Positions 16,364 through 25,023 of a DNA stretch of 52,018 nt are shown here, piece by piece. Source of the stretch: Pseudomonas sp. CC120222-01a (GTDB lineage Bacteria; Pseudomonadota; Gammaproteobacteria; Pseudomonadales; Pseudomonadaceae); contig NZ_QEQQ01000033.1 in assembly GCF_003097235.1 (NCBI RefSeq), forward strand, positions 1 through 52,018, in the 5' to 3' direction. The notes under the pieces are model-generated. The model had not been told where the DNA came from. It was given only the letters and a program-made list of their open reading frames with translations, and searched no databases. The position numbers and the translations under genes are program-made. How positions within the stretch are numbered: the first letter of the stretch is position 1; each line of letters opens with the position of its first letter.

Positions 16364-19191
16364 GCCAGGAACGCTACGGCATCCGCCGCTTCGCATTGCT
16401 CAACACCGCCGGCTACAGCCTCGGCCTGTTCCCGCTGGAGCACCCGCTGTCGGTGTACGGCGCCAACAACCTGGGTAAATCGGCGTCGATCAACGCCCTG
16501 CAGTTCCCGATCCTGGCGCGCATGTCCGACATGAGCTTCGGCAAGTACAGCCTGGAGCAGTCGCGCCGCTTCTACTTCGCCAGCGACACCTCGTACATCC
16601 TCTGCGAACTGAACCTGCCCCACGGCCCGCACGTGATCGGCGTGGTCGGCCGCGGCCCGGGCGGCGGTTTCGGCCACCAGTTCTTCGCCTACAAGGGCGA
16701 GCTGGACCTGGCCCACTACCAGAAGAACGACACCTGCCTGCGCCAGAAAGAGCTGTTCACCAACCTCGAGCGCCTGGGCCTGAAGGCCTACGAGCTCAAG
16801 CCCGATGAACTGCGCAGGCTGCTGGTCGGCGGCCATACCTCGTGCCCGCTGGACCTCACCCTGATCCCGCTGCGCTCCACCAGCGAGCAGAGCCTGAAAA
16901 CCTTCCGCGCGCTGTTCATCAACCTGCTGCACATGCGCGAGATCACCGCCGCCAAACTCAAGCAGCTGTTCCTCGATGCCTTCGAGCACAGCCTGCGCTC
17001 GGGCAGCGTCGACTACATCGCCGCCTGCGAAGAGGCCTTCCGCGACGTGCGCCGCATGGAGCAGGACTACAACGCCCTGGTCGCAGCCGGCCCGCTGGTC
17101 GAGGCCCTGGCCGGTGGCGTGGCCCAGCGCGACATCCTGCGCGGCAAGTTGCACCGCCTTTCGCCGTTGCTCGACAACCTGCTGGGCACCTGGCAGGAAT
17201 ACGCCATGGCGCGCAAGGAAGAGCTGGTGATCCAGGCCGAGCACTTCCGTGGCGAGCAGGACCGCCTGCAGAACGACCAGCGCGGCGGCACCCAGGAGCT
17301 GATGCGCCTGGAACGTGAAATCACCGGTATCCAGCGCTGGCTCGGCGAACTGTCGGTGCTCAAGCACCGCTTCGCCCTGGTCGATGACGTCAAGGTGCTG
17401 GAGCAGGGCCTGCTGGCTGCCAAGGACGCCCACGACGAACTGGCCGGCGCCCTGGCGCAGTCGCGCCAGTTCAGCGCCGAAGACCTCGACGAGCGCGTGC
17501 GCGACCTGGAAAAACGCCTGAAGCAGGTCAAGCAGCAGCTCGACCACGCCGACAACAACAGCTACGCCCGCCTGCGCGAAGAGTTCTCGCAGCAGGACGT
17601 CGACCGCCTGATGCGCCTGTTCAACGGCGCGCTGTTCAGCCTGCCGCTGGGCGACCGCGGCATCGAGCTGGATGACAGCGACCTGTGGGTGAAATCCCTC
17701 GAAGCAGTGCTCGATAGCTTCAAGGGCGAGCGTTTCGAAGCCCCTGGCCTGTCCATCGACCTCTCCAACATCGACCCACCGGCCCTGCAGGCCCTGGCCG
17801 ACCGCGCAGCCCTGCGCGACCAGAAGGAGCGTCTGGAAAAGGAGCTCAAGCAGCTCAAGACCCAGCAGCAGGTCGCCGCCGACCGCACCGCTTCCAAGGC
17901 GCAGACAGAAGCCCTGTACCAGGAAGTGCTGGACGCCCAGAAGGCCCTGGAAGACTTCCGCCGCAGCGAAACCCTGAGCGCCGAAGAGCCCGAGAAGATG
18001 GAGCAACTGGCGCAGCTGGAAGCCGCCCAGGACGAGCTCAAGCGCTCCAGCGACGCCTTCACCGAGCGCGTCCAGCAACTGTCGGCCAAGCTGCAGCTGG
18101 TCGGCCGCCAGATCGGCGACCTCGAAGCCAAGCAGCGCACCCTGGAAGACGCCCTGCGTCGCCGCCAGCTGCTGCCGGCCGACCTGCCCTACGGCACGCC
18201 GTTCATGGAAGCGGTCGACGACTCCATGGACAACCTGCTGCCGATGCTCAACGACTACCAGGACAGCTGGCAGGCCCTGCAACGCGTCGACAACCAGATC
18301 GAGGCGCTGTACGCCCAGGTGCGCCTCAAGGGCGTGGCCAAGTTCGACAGCGAAGACGACATGGAGCGCCGCCTGCAACTGCTGGTGAACGCCTATGCAC
18401 ACCGCACCGACGAGGCCCTGACCCTGGCCAAGGCGCGCCGCGCTGCGGTCACCGACATCGCCCGGACCCTGCGCAACATCCGCAGCGACTACGACAGCCT
18501 CGAGCACCAACTGGCCCTGTTCAACCGCGAGATCAACAAGCGCCAGGTGTCCAACCTGGAGAGCTTCCGCGTGGTACTGGCGCCGAACAAGGAAGCGCTC
18601 AAGCACATCGACCAGATCATCCACAGCGCAGGCCAATACGAAGAGGGCGAGACCCTGTCGGTGTTCGACCTGACCCAGAGCGCCGAGCAGGACAACAAGA
18701 ACGAAGAGGCCAAGGAGTACCTGGCACGGCTGGTGGCTGCAAACCACAACCAGCTGGGCCTGAAGGACCTGTTCGAGCTGGCGTTCGAGATCACCAAGGT
18801 CAACGGCCAGCCGATCATCCACGCCGACATCGACGGCGCGGCGTCCAACGGCACCACCATGACCATCAAGGCGCTGACCAACATGTACCTGTTGCTGCAC
18901 CTGATGGACCGCGACCTGGCCGGGCGCATTCGCCTGCCGTACTACCTCGACGAGGCAGCGGACATCGACGAACGCAACCAGGCGGCGCTGCTGGAGACCA
19001 GCCTGCAGCTGGGCTTCGTGCCGATTCTGGCGAGCGTGAAGCCGCAGGTGTCGGCGCGCGTGGCGATCGACCTGGAAGGTGGCAGCGGGCCGAATGGCAT
19101 CTACATCGACGAGGCGGACTGGAAGTACATCAGCCGGCTGGATGAGGTGAAGGCGATTGTGCGGGAGGATCAGGCCGAAGAGTTGGCCTGA
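16360..19191 (+). CDS. mksF: Condensin subunit MksF (SMC-like ATPase)
   Basis: A 943-residue SMC-like ATPase. The Walker A motif is GANNLGKSAS (about residues 34-43). The middle, about residues 220-720, is long coiled coil rich in L, E, Q and R heptads, with a less helical hinge-like stretch near 420-470. The C-terminal head carries a Walker B-like RLPYYLDEAADIDERNQ near 855-870. With MksB and MksE it would form a chromosome-organising loop extruder. It is the last gene of the operon. No mksG/jetD nuclease gene follows (creA is next, on the other strand), so this is unlikely to be a plasmid-restricting Wadjet system. Confidence 0.92.
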   Translation: MSQERYGIRRFALLNTAGYSLGLFPLEHPLSVYGANNLGKSASINALQFPILARMSDMSFGKYSLEQSRRFYFASDTSYILCELNLPHGPHVIGVVGRGPGGGFGHQFFAYKGELDLAHYQKNDTCLRQKELFTNLERLGLKAYELKPDELRRLLVGGHTSCPLDLTLIPLRSTSEQSLKTFRALFINLLHMREITAAKLKQLFLDAFEHSLRSGSVDYIAACEEAFRDVRRMEQDYNALVAAGPLVEALAGGVAQRDILRGKLHRLSPLLDNLLGTWQEYAMARKEELVIQAEHFRGEQDRLQNDQRGGTQELMRLEREITGIQRWLGELSVLKHRFALVDDVKVLEQGLLAAKDAHDELAGALAQSRQFSAEDLDERVRDLEKRLKQVKQQLDHADNNSYARLREEFSQQDVDRLMRLFNGALFSLPLGDRGIELDDSDLWVKSLEAVLDSFKGERFEAPGLSIDLSNIDPPALQALADRAALRDQKERLEKELKQLKTQQQVAADRTASKAQTEALYQEVLDAQKALEDFRRSETLSAEEPEKMEQLAQLEAAQDELKRSSDAFTERVQQLSAKLQLVGRQIGDLEAKQRTLEDALRRRQLLPADLPYGTPFMEAVDDSMDNLLPMLNDYQDSWQALQRVDNQIEALYAQVRLKGVAKFDSEDDMERRLQLLVNAYAHRTDEALTLAKARRAAVTDIARTLRNIRSDYDSLEHQLALFNREINKRQVSNLESFRVVLAPNKEALKHIDQIIHSAGQYEEGETLSVFDLTQSAEQDNKNEEAKEYLARLVAANHNQLGLKDLFELAFEITKVNGQPIIHADIDGAASNGTTMTIKALTNMYLLLHLMDRDLAGRIRLPYYLDEAADIDERNQAALLETSLQLGFVPILASVKPQVSARVAIDLEGGSGPNGIYIDEADWKYISRLDEVKAIVREDQAEELA

Positions 19192-19196
19192 TGTGG

Positions 19197-19286
19197 TTGG
19201 GGCCGCTCCCACAAAGGTCCTGCGTACGCCGGCCAATGTGGGAGCGGCCTTGTGTCGCGAAAGGAGGCCGAAGGCCTCCCGGCGAT
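19197..19286. repeat. Inverted REP pair after mksF
   Basis: GGGGCCGCTCCCACA (about 19199-19214) and TGTGGGAGCGGCCTTGTGTC (from about 19236) are inverted. The right unit continues with CGCGAAAGG and a GGAGGCCGAAGGCCTCC hairpin. It lies between the convergent ends of mksF and creA. Confidence 0.85.
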
Positions 19287-19297
19287 CTACCTGGCTA

Positions 19298-19759
19298 TCA
19301 ATGAGCCCAAGGCAGGATCGGAATCGCAGTCACCGCATTCTGCGGGCTGCCTTCGATCATGCGGTCGCTATACACCAGATACACCAGCGTATTGCGCTTC
19401 TTGTCGAGGAAGCGCACCACCTGCATGGTCTTGAACACCAGCGAGGTGCGCTCCTTGAACACTTCCTCACCGTCCTTCAAGTCACCCTTGAAGTTGATCG
19501 GCCCGACCTGACGGCAGGCAATCGAAGCCTCCGCCCGATCTTCCGCCAACCCCAAACCACCCTTCACGCCGCCAGTCTTGGCCCGCGACAGGTAGCAGGT
19601 CACACCCTCGACCTTGGGGTCATCGAACGCCTCGACCACGATGCGATCGTTCGGTCCGAGGAACTTGAACACGGTGGACACCTGGCCAATCTCCTCGGCC
19701 CCGGCCAGCATTGGCAGGGCAAAGACGGTCAGGGCGAGCGCCCGCTTGAGCAGCTTCAT
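19298..19759 (-). CDS. creA: CreA family protein
   Basis: A 153-residue periplasmic protein of the CreA family, whose biochemical role is unknown. The signal peptide is about residues 1-21 (ending MLAGA). The family pattern is visible in IGQVSTVFKFLGPNDRIVVE, GVTCYLSRAKTGG, EASIACRQVGPI and RTSLVFKTMQVVRF. Two cysteines may form a disulfide. Its ATG overlaps the proB stop codon (ATGA), so it is translated from the proB message, an arrangement that seems characteristic of pseudomonads rather than of enterics. Confidence 0.88.
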   Translation of the reverse strand: MKLLKRALALTVFALPMLAGAEEIGQVSTVFKFLGPNDRIVVEAFDDPKVEGVTCYLSRAKTGGVKGGLGLAEDRAEASIACRQVGPINFKGDLKDGEEVFKERTSLVFKTMQVVRFLDKKRNTLVYLVYSDRMIEGSPQNAVTAIPILPWAH

Positions 19760-20874
19760 ACCAGCACCAGGTTGTCGCGGTGCACCAGCTCCGGCTCGGC
19801 GATATAGCCCAGCACGGCCTCGATCTGATCGGACGGCTGGCCGATGATCTTCTGCGCTTCCAGCGCGCTGTAGTTCGCCAGGCCACGGGCCACCTCGACG
19901 CCATCCGGGCCGACGCAGACCACCATCTCGCCACGGCGGAAGCTGCCCTGCACGGTCTTCACGCCGACCGGCAGCAGGCTCTTGTTCGCCTCACGCAGCG
20001 CCTGCACGGCGCCCGCGTCGAGCACCAGGGTGCCACGGGTCTGCAGGTGGCCAGCCAGCCACTGCTTGCGCGCCGCCAGCATGCCGCGCTCGGGCGACAG
20101 CAGCGTGCCCAGGCGTTCACCGGCCTTCAGGCGGTCCAGCACGCGCTCGATACGGCCACCGATGATGATCGTGTGGGCGCCGGAACGGGCTGCCAGGCGC
20201 GCGGCGCGCAGCTTGGTCTGCATGCCGCCACGGCCCAGGGCACCGCCGGTACCACCGGCCACGGCGTCCAGCGACGGGTCGTCGGCGCGGGCTTCGTAGA
20301 TCAGCTGGGCTTCGGGGTTGTTGCGCGGGTCGGCGTCGAACATGCCGTCGCGGTCGGTGAGGATCACCAGCAGGTCGGCTTCCACCAGATTGGCCACCAG
20401 CGCGGCCAGGGTGTCGTTGTCGCCGAAGCGGATCTCGTCGGTGACCACGGTGTCGTTCTCGTTGATCACCGGCACCACGCCCAGGTCAACCAGGGTACGC
20501 AGGGTGCTGCGGGCGTTCAGGTAACGCTTGCGGTCGGACAGGTCATCGTGGGTCAGGAGGATCTGCGCGGTGTGCTTGCCGTGCTCGCCGAAGCTCGTTT
20601 CCCAGGCCTGCACCAGGCGCATCTGGCCGATCGAGGCAGCCGCCTGCAACTCGTTCATCGCACTCGGTCGCGAAGTCCAGCCCAGCTGGCTCATGCCGGC
20701 AGCCACGGCCCCGGAGGAGACCAGTACCAACTCCACGCCTGCTTCACGCAGCGCGACCATCTGCTCGACCCATACGGCCATGGCACCGCGGTCGAGGCCC
20801 TTGCCATCGGCGGTCAGCAGGGCACTGCCAATCTTCACGACCCAGCGCTTGGCGCCCGTCACCTTGCTTCGCAT
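19756..20874 (-). CDS. proB: Glutamate 5-kinase
   Basis: A 372-residue cytoplasmic enzyme that phosphorylates glutamate at the gamma position, the first step of proline synthesis, and is feedback-inhibited by proline in this family. The amino acid kinase domain covers about residues 8-260 (RWVVKIGSALLTADGKGLDR, LVSSGAVAAGM, INENDTVVTDEIRFGDNDTLAALVA). A C-terminal PUA domain starts about residue 280. The ATG at 20874 has GGAAGAAG just before it and gives the usual length; longer in-frame starts read through the obg terminator. It is separated from obg by a terminator, so it has its own promoter. Confidence 0.97.
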   Translation of the reverse strand: MRSKVTGAKRWVVKIGSALLTADGKGLDRGAMAVWVEQMVALREAGVELVLVSSGAVAAGMSQLGWTSRPSAMNELQAAASIGQMRLVQAWETSFGEHGKHTAQILLTHDDLSDRKRYLNARSTLRTLVDLGVVPVINENDTVVTDEIRFGDNDTLAALVANLVEADLLVILTDRDGMFDADPRNNPEAQLIYEARADDPSLDAVAGGTGGALGRGGMQTKLRAARLAARSGAHTIIIGGRIERVLDRLKAGERLGTLLSPERGMLAARKQWLAGHLQTRGTLVLDAGAVQALREANKSLLPVGVKTVQGSFRRGEMVVCVGPDGVEVARGLANYSALEAQKIIGQPSDQIEAVLGYIAEPELVHRDNLVLV

Positions 20875-20917
20875 CTTCTTCCAACCTATGTCGAATCTGT
20901 AGATACCGTGGATACAA

Positions 20918-20943
20918 AAACGCCGCTCCTGAGAGCGGCGTTT
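20918..20943 (-). terminator. Terminator of obg
   Basis: Perfect 11-nt arms AAACGCCGCTC (20918-20928) and GAGCGGCGTTT (20933-20943) with a 4-nt loop, flanked by an A-run that reads as T-run on the minus strand. It lies between obg and proB. Confidence 0.92.
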
Positions 20944-20959
20944 AGTGTACTGCAACCGA

Positions 20960-22189
20960 TCAGTCGCGCACGTAAATGATTTCCGGGCCGTCTTCGTCGT
21001 CCTCGAAATCATCATCCCAGCCATCGTCGTCGTCGCCGATGTCGTGCACGCTCTTGACGCCGGTGCGACGCAGGGTGCGGGCGTCGTCCAGGGCCTGCAG
21101 CTGGGCGCGGGCTTCGTCTTCGATGCGCTGGTCGAGGTCGGCCAGCTCTTCGGCGTAGGCCGGGTCGTTGGCCAGGCGGTCGGCGCGGTCTTCGAGGTAG
21201 CGCATCAGGTCGTGGCTGAGCTTGTCGGTGCCCTGCTTGGAGATGGCCGAGATCACGTAGACCGGGCCTTCCCATTCCAGGCGGTCGATCACTTCCTGCA
21301 CGCGCTCATCGCGCTCGTCGTCCATGACCATGTCCGACTTGTTCAGCACCAGCCAGCGCTCACGCTCGGCCAGCGACGGGCTGAAGCGGGTCAGCTCATT
21401 GACAATGACTTCGGCGGCATCGGCCGGGCTGCTTTCGTCCAGCGGCGCGATGTCGACCAGGTGCAGCAGCACGCGGGTACGCGCCAGGTGCTTGAGGAAG
21501 CGGATACCCAGGCCGGCACCGTCGGAAGCACCTTCGATCAGGCCGGGGATGTCGGCGATGACGAAGCTCTTCCAGCGGTCAACGCTGACCACGCCCAGGT
21601 TCGGCACCAGGGTGGTGAACGGGTAGTCGGCGACTTTCGGCTTGGCCGCCGAAACCGAGCGGATGAAGGTGCTCTTGCCGGCGTTTGGCAGGCCCAGCAG
21701 GCCAACGTCGGCCAATACCTTCATTTCCATCTTCAGGTCGCGCTGGTCACCCGGCTTGCCTGGAGTGGTCTGGCGTGGCGCACGGTTGGTACTGGACTTG
21801 AAACGGGTGTTACCCAGGCCGTGCCAGCCGCCCTGGGCGACCATCAGCTTCTGGCCGGGGGTGATCAGGTCGCCGATCACTTCCTGGGTCGAGGCGTCGA
21901 TCACGGTGGTGCCGACTGGCACGCGCAGGAACAGGTCTTCACCCTTCTTGCCGGTGCAGTCGGTGCTGCCGCCGTTGGAGCCGCGCTGGGCTTCGTGGTG
22001 ACGGGTGTAGCGGTAGTCGACCAGGGTGTTGAGGTTTTCGTCGGCCACCATGTACACCGAACCACCGTCACCACCGTCGCCGCCGTTGGGGCCGCCGTTC
22101 TCGATGAACTTTTCGCGGCGGAAGCTCATGCAACCGTTACCGCCGTCACCGGCTTTGACCCGAATGGATACTTCGTCAACAAACTTCAT
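20960..22189 (-). CDS. obg: GTPase Obg/CgtA
   Basis: A 409-residue essential GTPase acting in large-subunit ribosome assembly and stress control. The glycine-rich Obg domain covers about 1-158 (AGDGGNGCMSFRREKF, PNGGDGGDGGSVY). The G domain follows with the P-loop GLPNAGKST, the switch segment PFTTLVPNLG, DIPGLIEGA and NKSD. The C-terminal tail is acidic (DDDDGWDDDFEDDEDGPE). The ATG at 22189 is the standard start; an upstream in-frame extension is rejected. It follows rplU and rpmA in the conserved order, but a terminator intervenes after rpmA. Confidence 0.97.
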   Translation of the reverse strand: MKFVDEVSIRVKAGDGGNGCMSFRREKFIENGGPNGGDGGDGGSVYMVADENLNTLVDYRYTRHHEAQRGSNGGSTDCTGKKGEDLFLRVPVGTTVIDASTQEVIGDLITPGQKLMVAQGGWHGLGNTRFKSSTNRAPRQTTPGKPGDQRDLKMEMKVLADVGLLGLPNAGKSTFIRSVSAAKPKVADYPFTTLVPNLGVVSVDRWKSFVIADIPGLIEGASDGAGLGIRFLKHLARTRVLLHLVDIAPLDESSPADAAEVIVNELTRFSPSLAERERWLVLNKSDMVMDDERDERVQEVIDRLEWEGPVYVISAISKQGTDKLSHDLMRYLEDRADRLANDPAYAEELADLDQRIEDEARAQLQALDDARTLRRTGVKSVHDIGDDDDGWDDDFEDDEDGPEIIYVRD

Positions 22190-22336
22190 TGAAAACCGCC
22201 TCTCGCCTGCGGGCGAGTTGAATACTGAAAAACCTGAGGCTCTTGCAAAAATGAGCGCGGCGGCCCCGTACGACCGTAGAAACCCACGCCGGCAGCCCAA
22301 ACAAACAGCTTTGCAAGAGGCTCACCACAAACGAAA

Positions 22337-22360
22337 AAGCCCCGTCGCATGACGGGGCTT
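22337..22360 (-). terminator. Terminator of rpmA
   Basis: Perfect 10-nt arms AAGCCCCGTC and GACGGGGCTT with loop GCAT; the flanking AAAAA at 22334-22338 becomes the T-run on the minus strand. It separates rplU-rpmA from obg. Confidence 0.93.
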
Positions 22361-22377
22361 CTGGAGCGACGTCGCGA

Positions 22378-22635
22378 TTAGGCGGCGACGATGCTCACGT
22401 AACGGCGCATGAACTCGCCTTTCTTCTCGAACTTGATCACGCCTTCGATCTTGGCGAACAAGGTGTGATCCTTGCCCATGCCAACGCCGTAGCCAGCGTG
22501 GAATTCGGTGCCGCGCTGACGGACGATGATGTTGCCTGGCTTGATAACCTGGCCGCCATACATCTTCACGCCAAGGCGTTTAGATTCTGAGTCGCGACCG
22601 TTACGAGTACTACCACCAGCCTTCTTGTGAGCCAT
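22378..22635 (-). CDS. rpmA: 50S ribosomal protein L27
   Basis: An 85-residue ribosomal protein near the peptidyl-transferase centre. The highly conserved start [20 protein letters not shown] and the [22 protein letters not shown] region are clear, and the length is standard. It follows rplU by 38 nt in the universal rplU-rpmA operon. Confidence 0.98.
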
Positions 22636-22673
22636 GGTTCAATTCTCCAAATAAATTCAGGGGACCGAGGCGA

Positions 22674-22988
22674 TTAAGCCTGGATACCGGTGATTTTGAT
22701 CTCGGTGAACCACTGGCGGTGGCCCATACGCTTCATGTGGTGCTTACGACGACGGAACTTGATGATGCGAACCTTGTCGTGACGGCCTTGCGAAACGACT
22801 TCGGCAACCACTTTAGCGCCGGCGACGACTGGTGCGCCGATGGTGACTTCTTCACCGTTGGCAACCAGCAGGACGCGATCGAAGGTCACGGATTCGCCAG
22901 TGGCGACTTCCAGTTTTTCGATCTTGAGGAATTCACCTTCAGCGACTTTGTACTGCTTGCCGCCGGTAACGATTACTGCGTAAGACAT
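22674..22988 (-). CDS. rplU: 50S ribosomal protein L21
   Basis: A 104-residue large-subunit protein that binds 23S rRNA. MSYAVIVTGGKQYKVAEGEF and the basic RRRKHHMKRMGHRQ segment near residues 80-95 are diagnostic. The start at 22988 gives the usual length; the frame's upstream extension is not used. It is divergent from ispB, the two sharing a 244-nt promoter region. Confidence 0.98.
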   Translation of the reverse strand: MSYAVIVTGGKQYKVAEGEFLKIEKLEVATGESVTFDRVLLVANGEEVTIGAPVVAGAKVVAEVVSQGRHDKVRIIKFRRRKHHMKRMGHRQWFTEIKITGIQA

Positions 22989-23177
22989 GGTATTTCTCCG
23001 ATAATCCTGCTCACCCAGCGCTTTATAGGATAAGTATTGGCTGGCATGGCTGCATGGGGCTGGAACGGCCCTGTGCAATTGCGTAAGGCAGGTGCTGCCC
23101 AGGAAGTTAGGGTGCGCGATTGTACGCAACCGCGGTTTTGCTTGCAAGTCCCGCCCCCGGCCTGCGGGCACCGCGCC

Positions 23178-23206
23178 TTGACACACCGGGACCCGCGACC
23201 TAGCAT
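23178..23206 (+). promoter_or_regulatory. Sigma-70 promoter of ispB
   Basis: TTGACA (23178-23183), a 17-nt spacer and TAGCAT (23201-23206) lie 26 nt before the ispB start codon. This is a good match to a housekeeping promoter with a short leader. Confidence 0.65.
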
Positions 23207-23232
23207 GCCGCGCAACCTCACTGGAGCAGCCG

Positions 23233-24201
23233 ATGCAACCCCAAACCTTCTACCGCGCGGTAGCTGAAGACTTCAGCGCCGTCGACGAGATCATCAAGAA
23301 GCAGCTGACCTCGCGCGTGCCGCTGGTATCGAAGATCGGCGACTATATCACGTCCGCCGGCGGCAAGCGTCTGCGTCCGCTGCTGGTGCTGCTGTGCGGC
23401 AAGGCCCTGGGCCGTGAAGGCGACGACCTGCGCCTGCTGGCCGCGACCATCGAGTTCCTGCACACCGCCACCCTGCTGCACGACGACGTGGTCGACATGT
23501 CCGGCATGCGCCGTGGCCGTTCCACCGCCAACGCCCTGTGGGGCAACGCGCCGAGCGTGCTGGTGGGCGACTTCCTCTATTCGCGTTCGTTCGAGATGAT
23601 GGTCGAACTCGGCTCGATGCCGGTCATGCAGATCCTCTCCAAGGCCACCCGGGTGATCGCCGAAGGTGAAGTGCTGCAGCTGTCGCGGGTACGCGACGCC
23701 AGCACCACCGAAGAGGTCTACATGGACGTCATCCGCGGCAAGACCGCGATGCTGTTCGAAGCCTCGACCCACAGCGCCGCAGCACTGGCCGAAGCCAGCG
23801 AAGCGCAGCGCGAAGCCCTGCGCACCTTCGGTGACCACCTGGGCGTGGCCTTCCAGCTGGTCGACGACCTGCTCGACTACGAAGGCGATGCCGAGGCCCT
23901 GGGCAAGAACGTCGGCGACGACCTGGCCGAAGGCAAGCCGACCCTGCCGCTGATCTACACCATGCGTGAAGGTACGCCGGAGCAGGCTGCACTGGTGCGC
24001 AAGGCGATCCAGAAGGGTGGCCTGGAAGACCTGGAGCAGATTCGCGAGGCTGTCGAAGCCTCGGGCGCACTGAAGTACACCGCCGAACTGGCGCGTGACT
24101 ACGTCAAGCGTGCCATCGAGTGCCTGGAAGTGCTGCCAGCCAGTGAATACCGGGATGCGCTGGTTGAACTGAGCGAGTTTGCTGTCGCGCGTACTCACTG
24201 A
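23233..24201 (+). CDS. ispB: Octaprenyl/solanesyl diphosphate synthase
   Basis: A 322-residue trans-prenyltransferase that makes the side chain of ubiquinone. The first aspartate-rich motif is LLHDDVVDMSGMRRG near residues 83-97 and the second is QLVDDLLDYEGD near 208-219. GGKRLRPLL near 42 binds isopentenyl diphosphate. GGAG lies 6-7 nt before the ATG. The chain length (C40 or C45) cannot be read from sequence; pseudomonads mainly use Q-9. It keeps the conserved position divergent from rplU. Confidence 0.95.
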   Translation: MQPQTFYRAVAEDFSAVDEIIKKQLTSRVPLVSKIGDYITSAGGKRLRPLLVLLCGKALGREGDDLRLLAATIEFLHTATLLHDDVVDMSGMRRGRSTANALWGNAPSVLVGDFLYSRSFEMMVELGSMPVMQILSKATRVIAEGEVLQLSRVRDASTTEEVYMDVIRGKTAMLFEASTHSAAALAEASEAQREALRTFGDHLGVAFQLVDDLLDYEGDAEALGKNVGDDLAEGKPTLPLIYTMREGTPEQAALVRKAIQKGGLEDLEQIREAVEASGALKYTAELARDYVKRAIECLEVLPASEYRDALVELSEFAVARTH

Positions 24202-24218
24202 TCAGACCCAGTCGCCTT

Positions 24219-24246
24219 CATTCGCGGCGCTTCGGCGCCGCGAATG
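24219..24246 (+). terminator. Hairpin after ispB
   Basis: Perfect 12-nt arms CATTCGCGGCGC and GCGCCGCGAATG with a TTCG tetraloop. The T-run is weak, so it may be a 3' stability hairpin as much as an intrinsic terminator. Confidence 0.75.
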
Positions 24247-24328
24247 CATTTGTCCGGACAAAAATACTTCTCCCGCTAGACCTTATACAATATGGGCCTT
24301 TAACCGCCTGTCTGTTTAAGGAACCGAA

Positions 24329-24670
24329 GTGAGCACTCTGCCACCCTGCCCCAAATGCAACTCCGAATACACCTACGAGGATGGCACCCAGCTGGTCTGC
24401 CCCGAGTGCGCCCACGAGTGGTCGGCCAGCGGCGAAGCCGAAGCGGCCAGCGATGACGTGGTGAAGAAGGACTCGGTCGGCAACGTCCTGCAGGACGGCG
24501 ACACCGTTACCGTGATCAAGGACCTCAAGGTCAAGGGCTCGTCCCTGGTGGTCAAGGTCGGTACCAAGGTCAAGAACATCCGCCTGTGCGACGGCGACCA
24601 CGACATCGACTGCAAGATCGACGGCATCGGCGCCATGAAGCTGAAGTCGGAATTCGTGCGTAAGGTCTGA
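24329..24670 (+). CDS. PhnA/YjdM-type zinc ribbon protein
   Basis: A 113-residue protein of the YjdM (PhnA) family, of uncertain function despite its historical link to phosphonate genes. The N-terminal zinc ribbon is formed by PPCPKCNSEYTYEDG and LVCPECAHEW (cysteines at about 7, 10, 26, 29). The C-terminal domain contains SVGNVLQDGDTVTVIKDLKVKG, the family signature. It starts with GTG at 24329 after AAGGAA. In my memory of P. aeruginosa this position, between ispB and the small iron-regulated gene, is not occupied, so it may be a lineage-specific insertion. Confidence 0.9.
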   Translation: MSTLPPCPKCNSEYTYEDGTQLVCPECAHEWSASGEAEAASDDVVKKDSVGNVLQDGDTVTVIKDLKVKGSSLVVKVGTKVKNIRLCDGDHDIDCKIDGIGAMKLKSEFVRKV

Positions 24671-24703
24671 TTACAAATTCTGCCAATTGGCGCTTGCTAT
24701 TCT

Positions 24704-24722
24704 GATAATAAGAATTATTCTC
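24704..24722. promoter_or_regulatory. Fur box before the small conserved gene
   Basis: GATAATAAGAATTATTCTC matches the Fur consensus GATAATGATAATCATTATC at 14 of 19 positions and sits 29 nt before the start codon, over the likely core promoter. The gene is therefore probably repressed by iron. Confidence 0.75.
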
Positions 24723-24751
24723 ATTGGAACCGCTTTCCAAGGAGAATAGCC

Positions 24752-24997
24752 ATGACTTATCTGATCGACGCCTGGCTGGACCGCCCCCACCCCTATCTGC
24801 GCATCCTCCACCGGGAAACCGGTGAGGTGTGCGCAGTGCTCGAAGAAGAAGCACTGGACGAGCTGCGCGACCAGGGTGACCTGGATCTGTACGGGTTGAA
24901 TTCGAGTGAGCCGGTAGTGCTCAAGGAGCTGGTGCGCAACCTGTTTCTGTTCTGCTATGCACGGGCCTTGCGCCCTGGGGGAACAGACTGGAATTGA
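24752..24997 (+). CDS. Small iron-regulated protein (PA4570-like)
   Basis: An 81-residue acidic cytoplasmic protein without signal peptide or known domain. Its position between ispB and fklB and its sequence (MTYLIDAWLDRPHPYLRILH at the start) match the small gene PA4570 of P. aeruginosa, which I remember as strongly induced by iron limitation. The Fur box just upstream agrees. AAGGAGAA lies about 8 nt before the ATG. It ends directly in a terminator. The molecular role is unknown. Confidence 0.82.
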   Translation: MTYLIDAWLDRPHPYLRILHRETGEVCAVLEEEALDELRDQGDLDLYGLNSSEPVVLKELVRNLFLFCYARALRPGGTDWN

Positions 24998-25018
24998 GGC
25001 CGGCTGCGCCGGCCTCAA
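24994..25018. terminator. Bidirectional terminator
   Basis: Perfect 11-nt arms TTGAGGCCGGC (24994-25004) and GCCGGCCTCAA (25008-25018) with a TGC loop, including the stop codon of the upstream gene. It lies between convergent genes. Confidence 0.85.
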
Positions 25019-25023
25019 CGGCA

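Noticed and set aside
14389..19191. Wadjet-type plasmid defence system
   Set aside because: The nuclease gene mksG/jetD is absent; the next gene is creA on the opposite strand.
16114..19236. A 1040-codon open frame on the minus strand across mksF
   Set aside because: It mirrors the mksF frame; its translation is low-complexity V, Q, L, H and A, typical of the antisense of GC-rich genes, and mksF shows real motifs.
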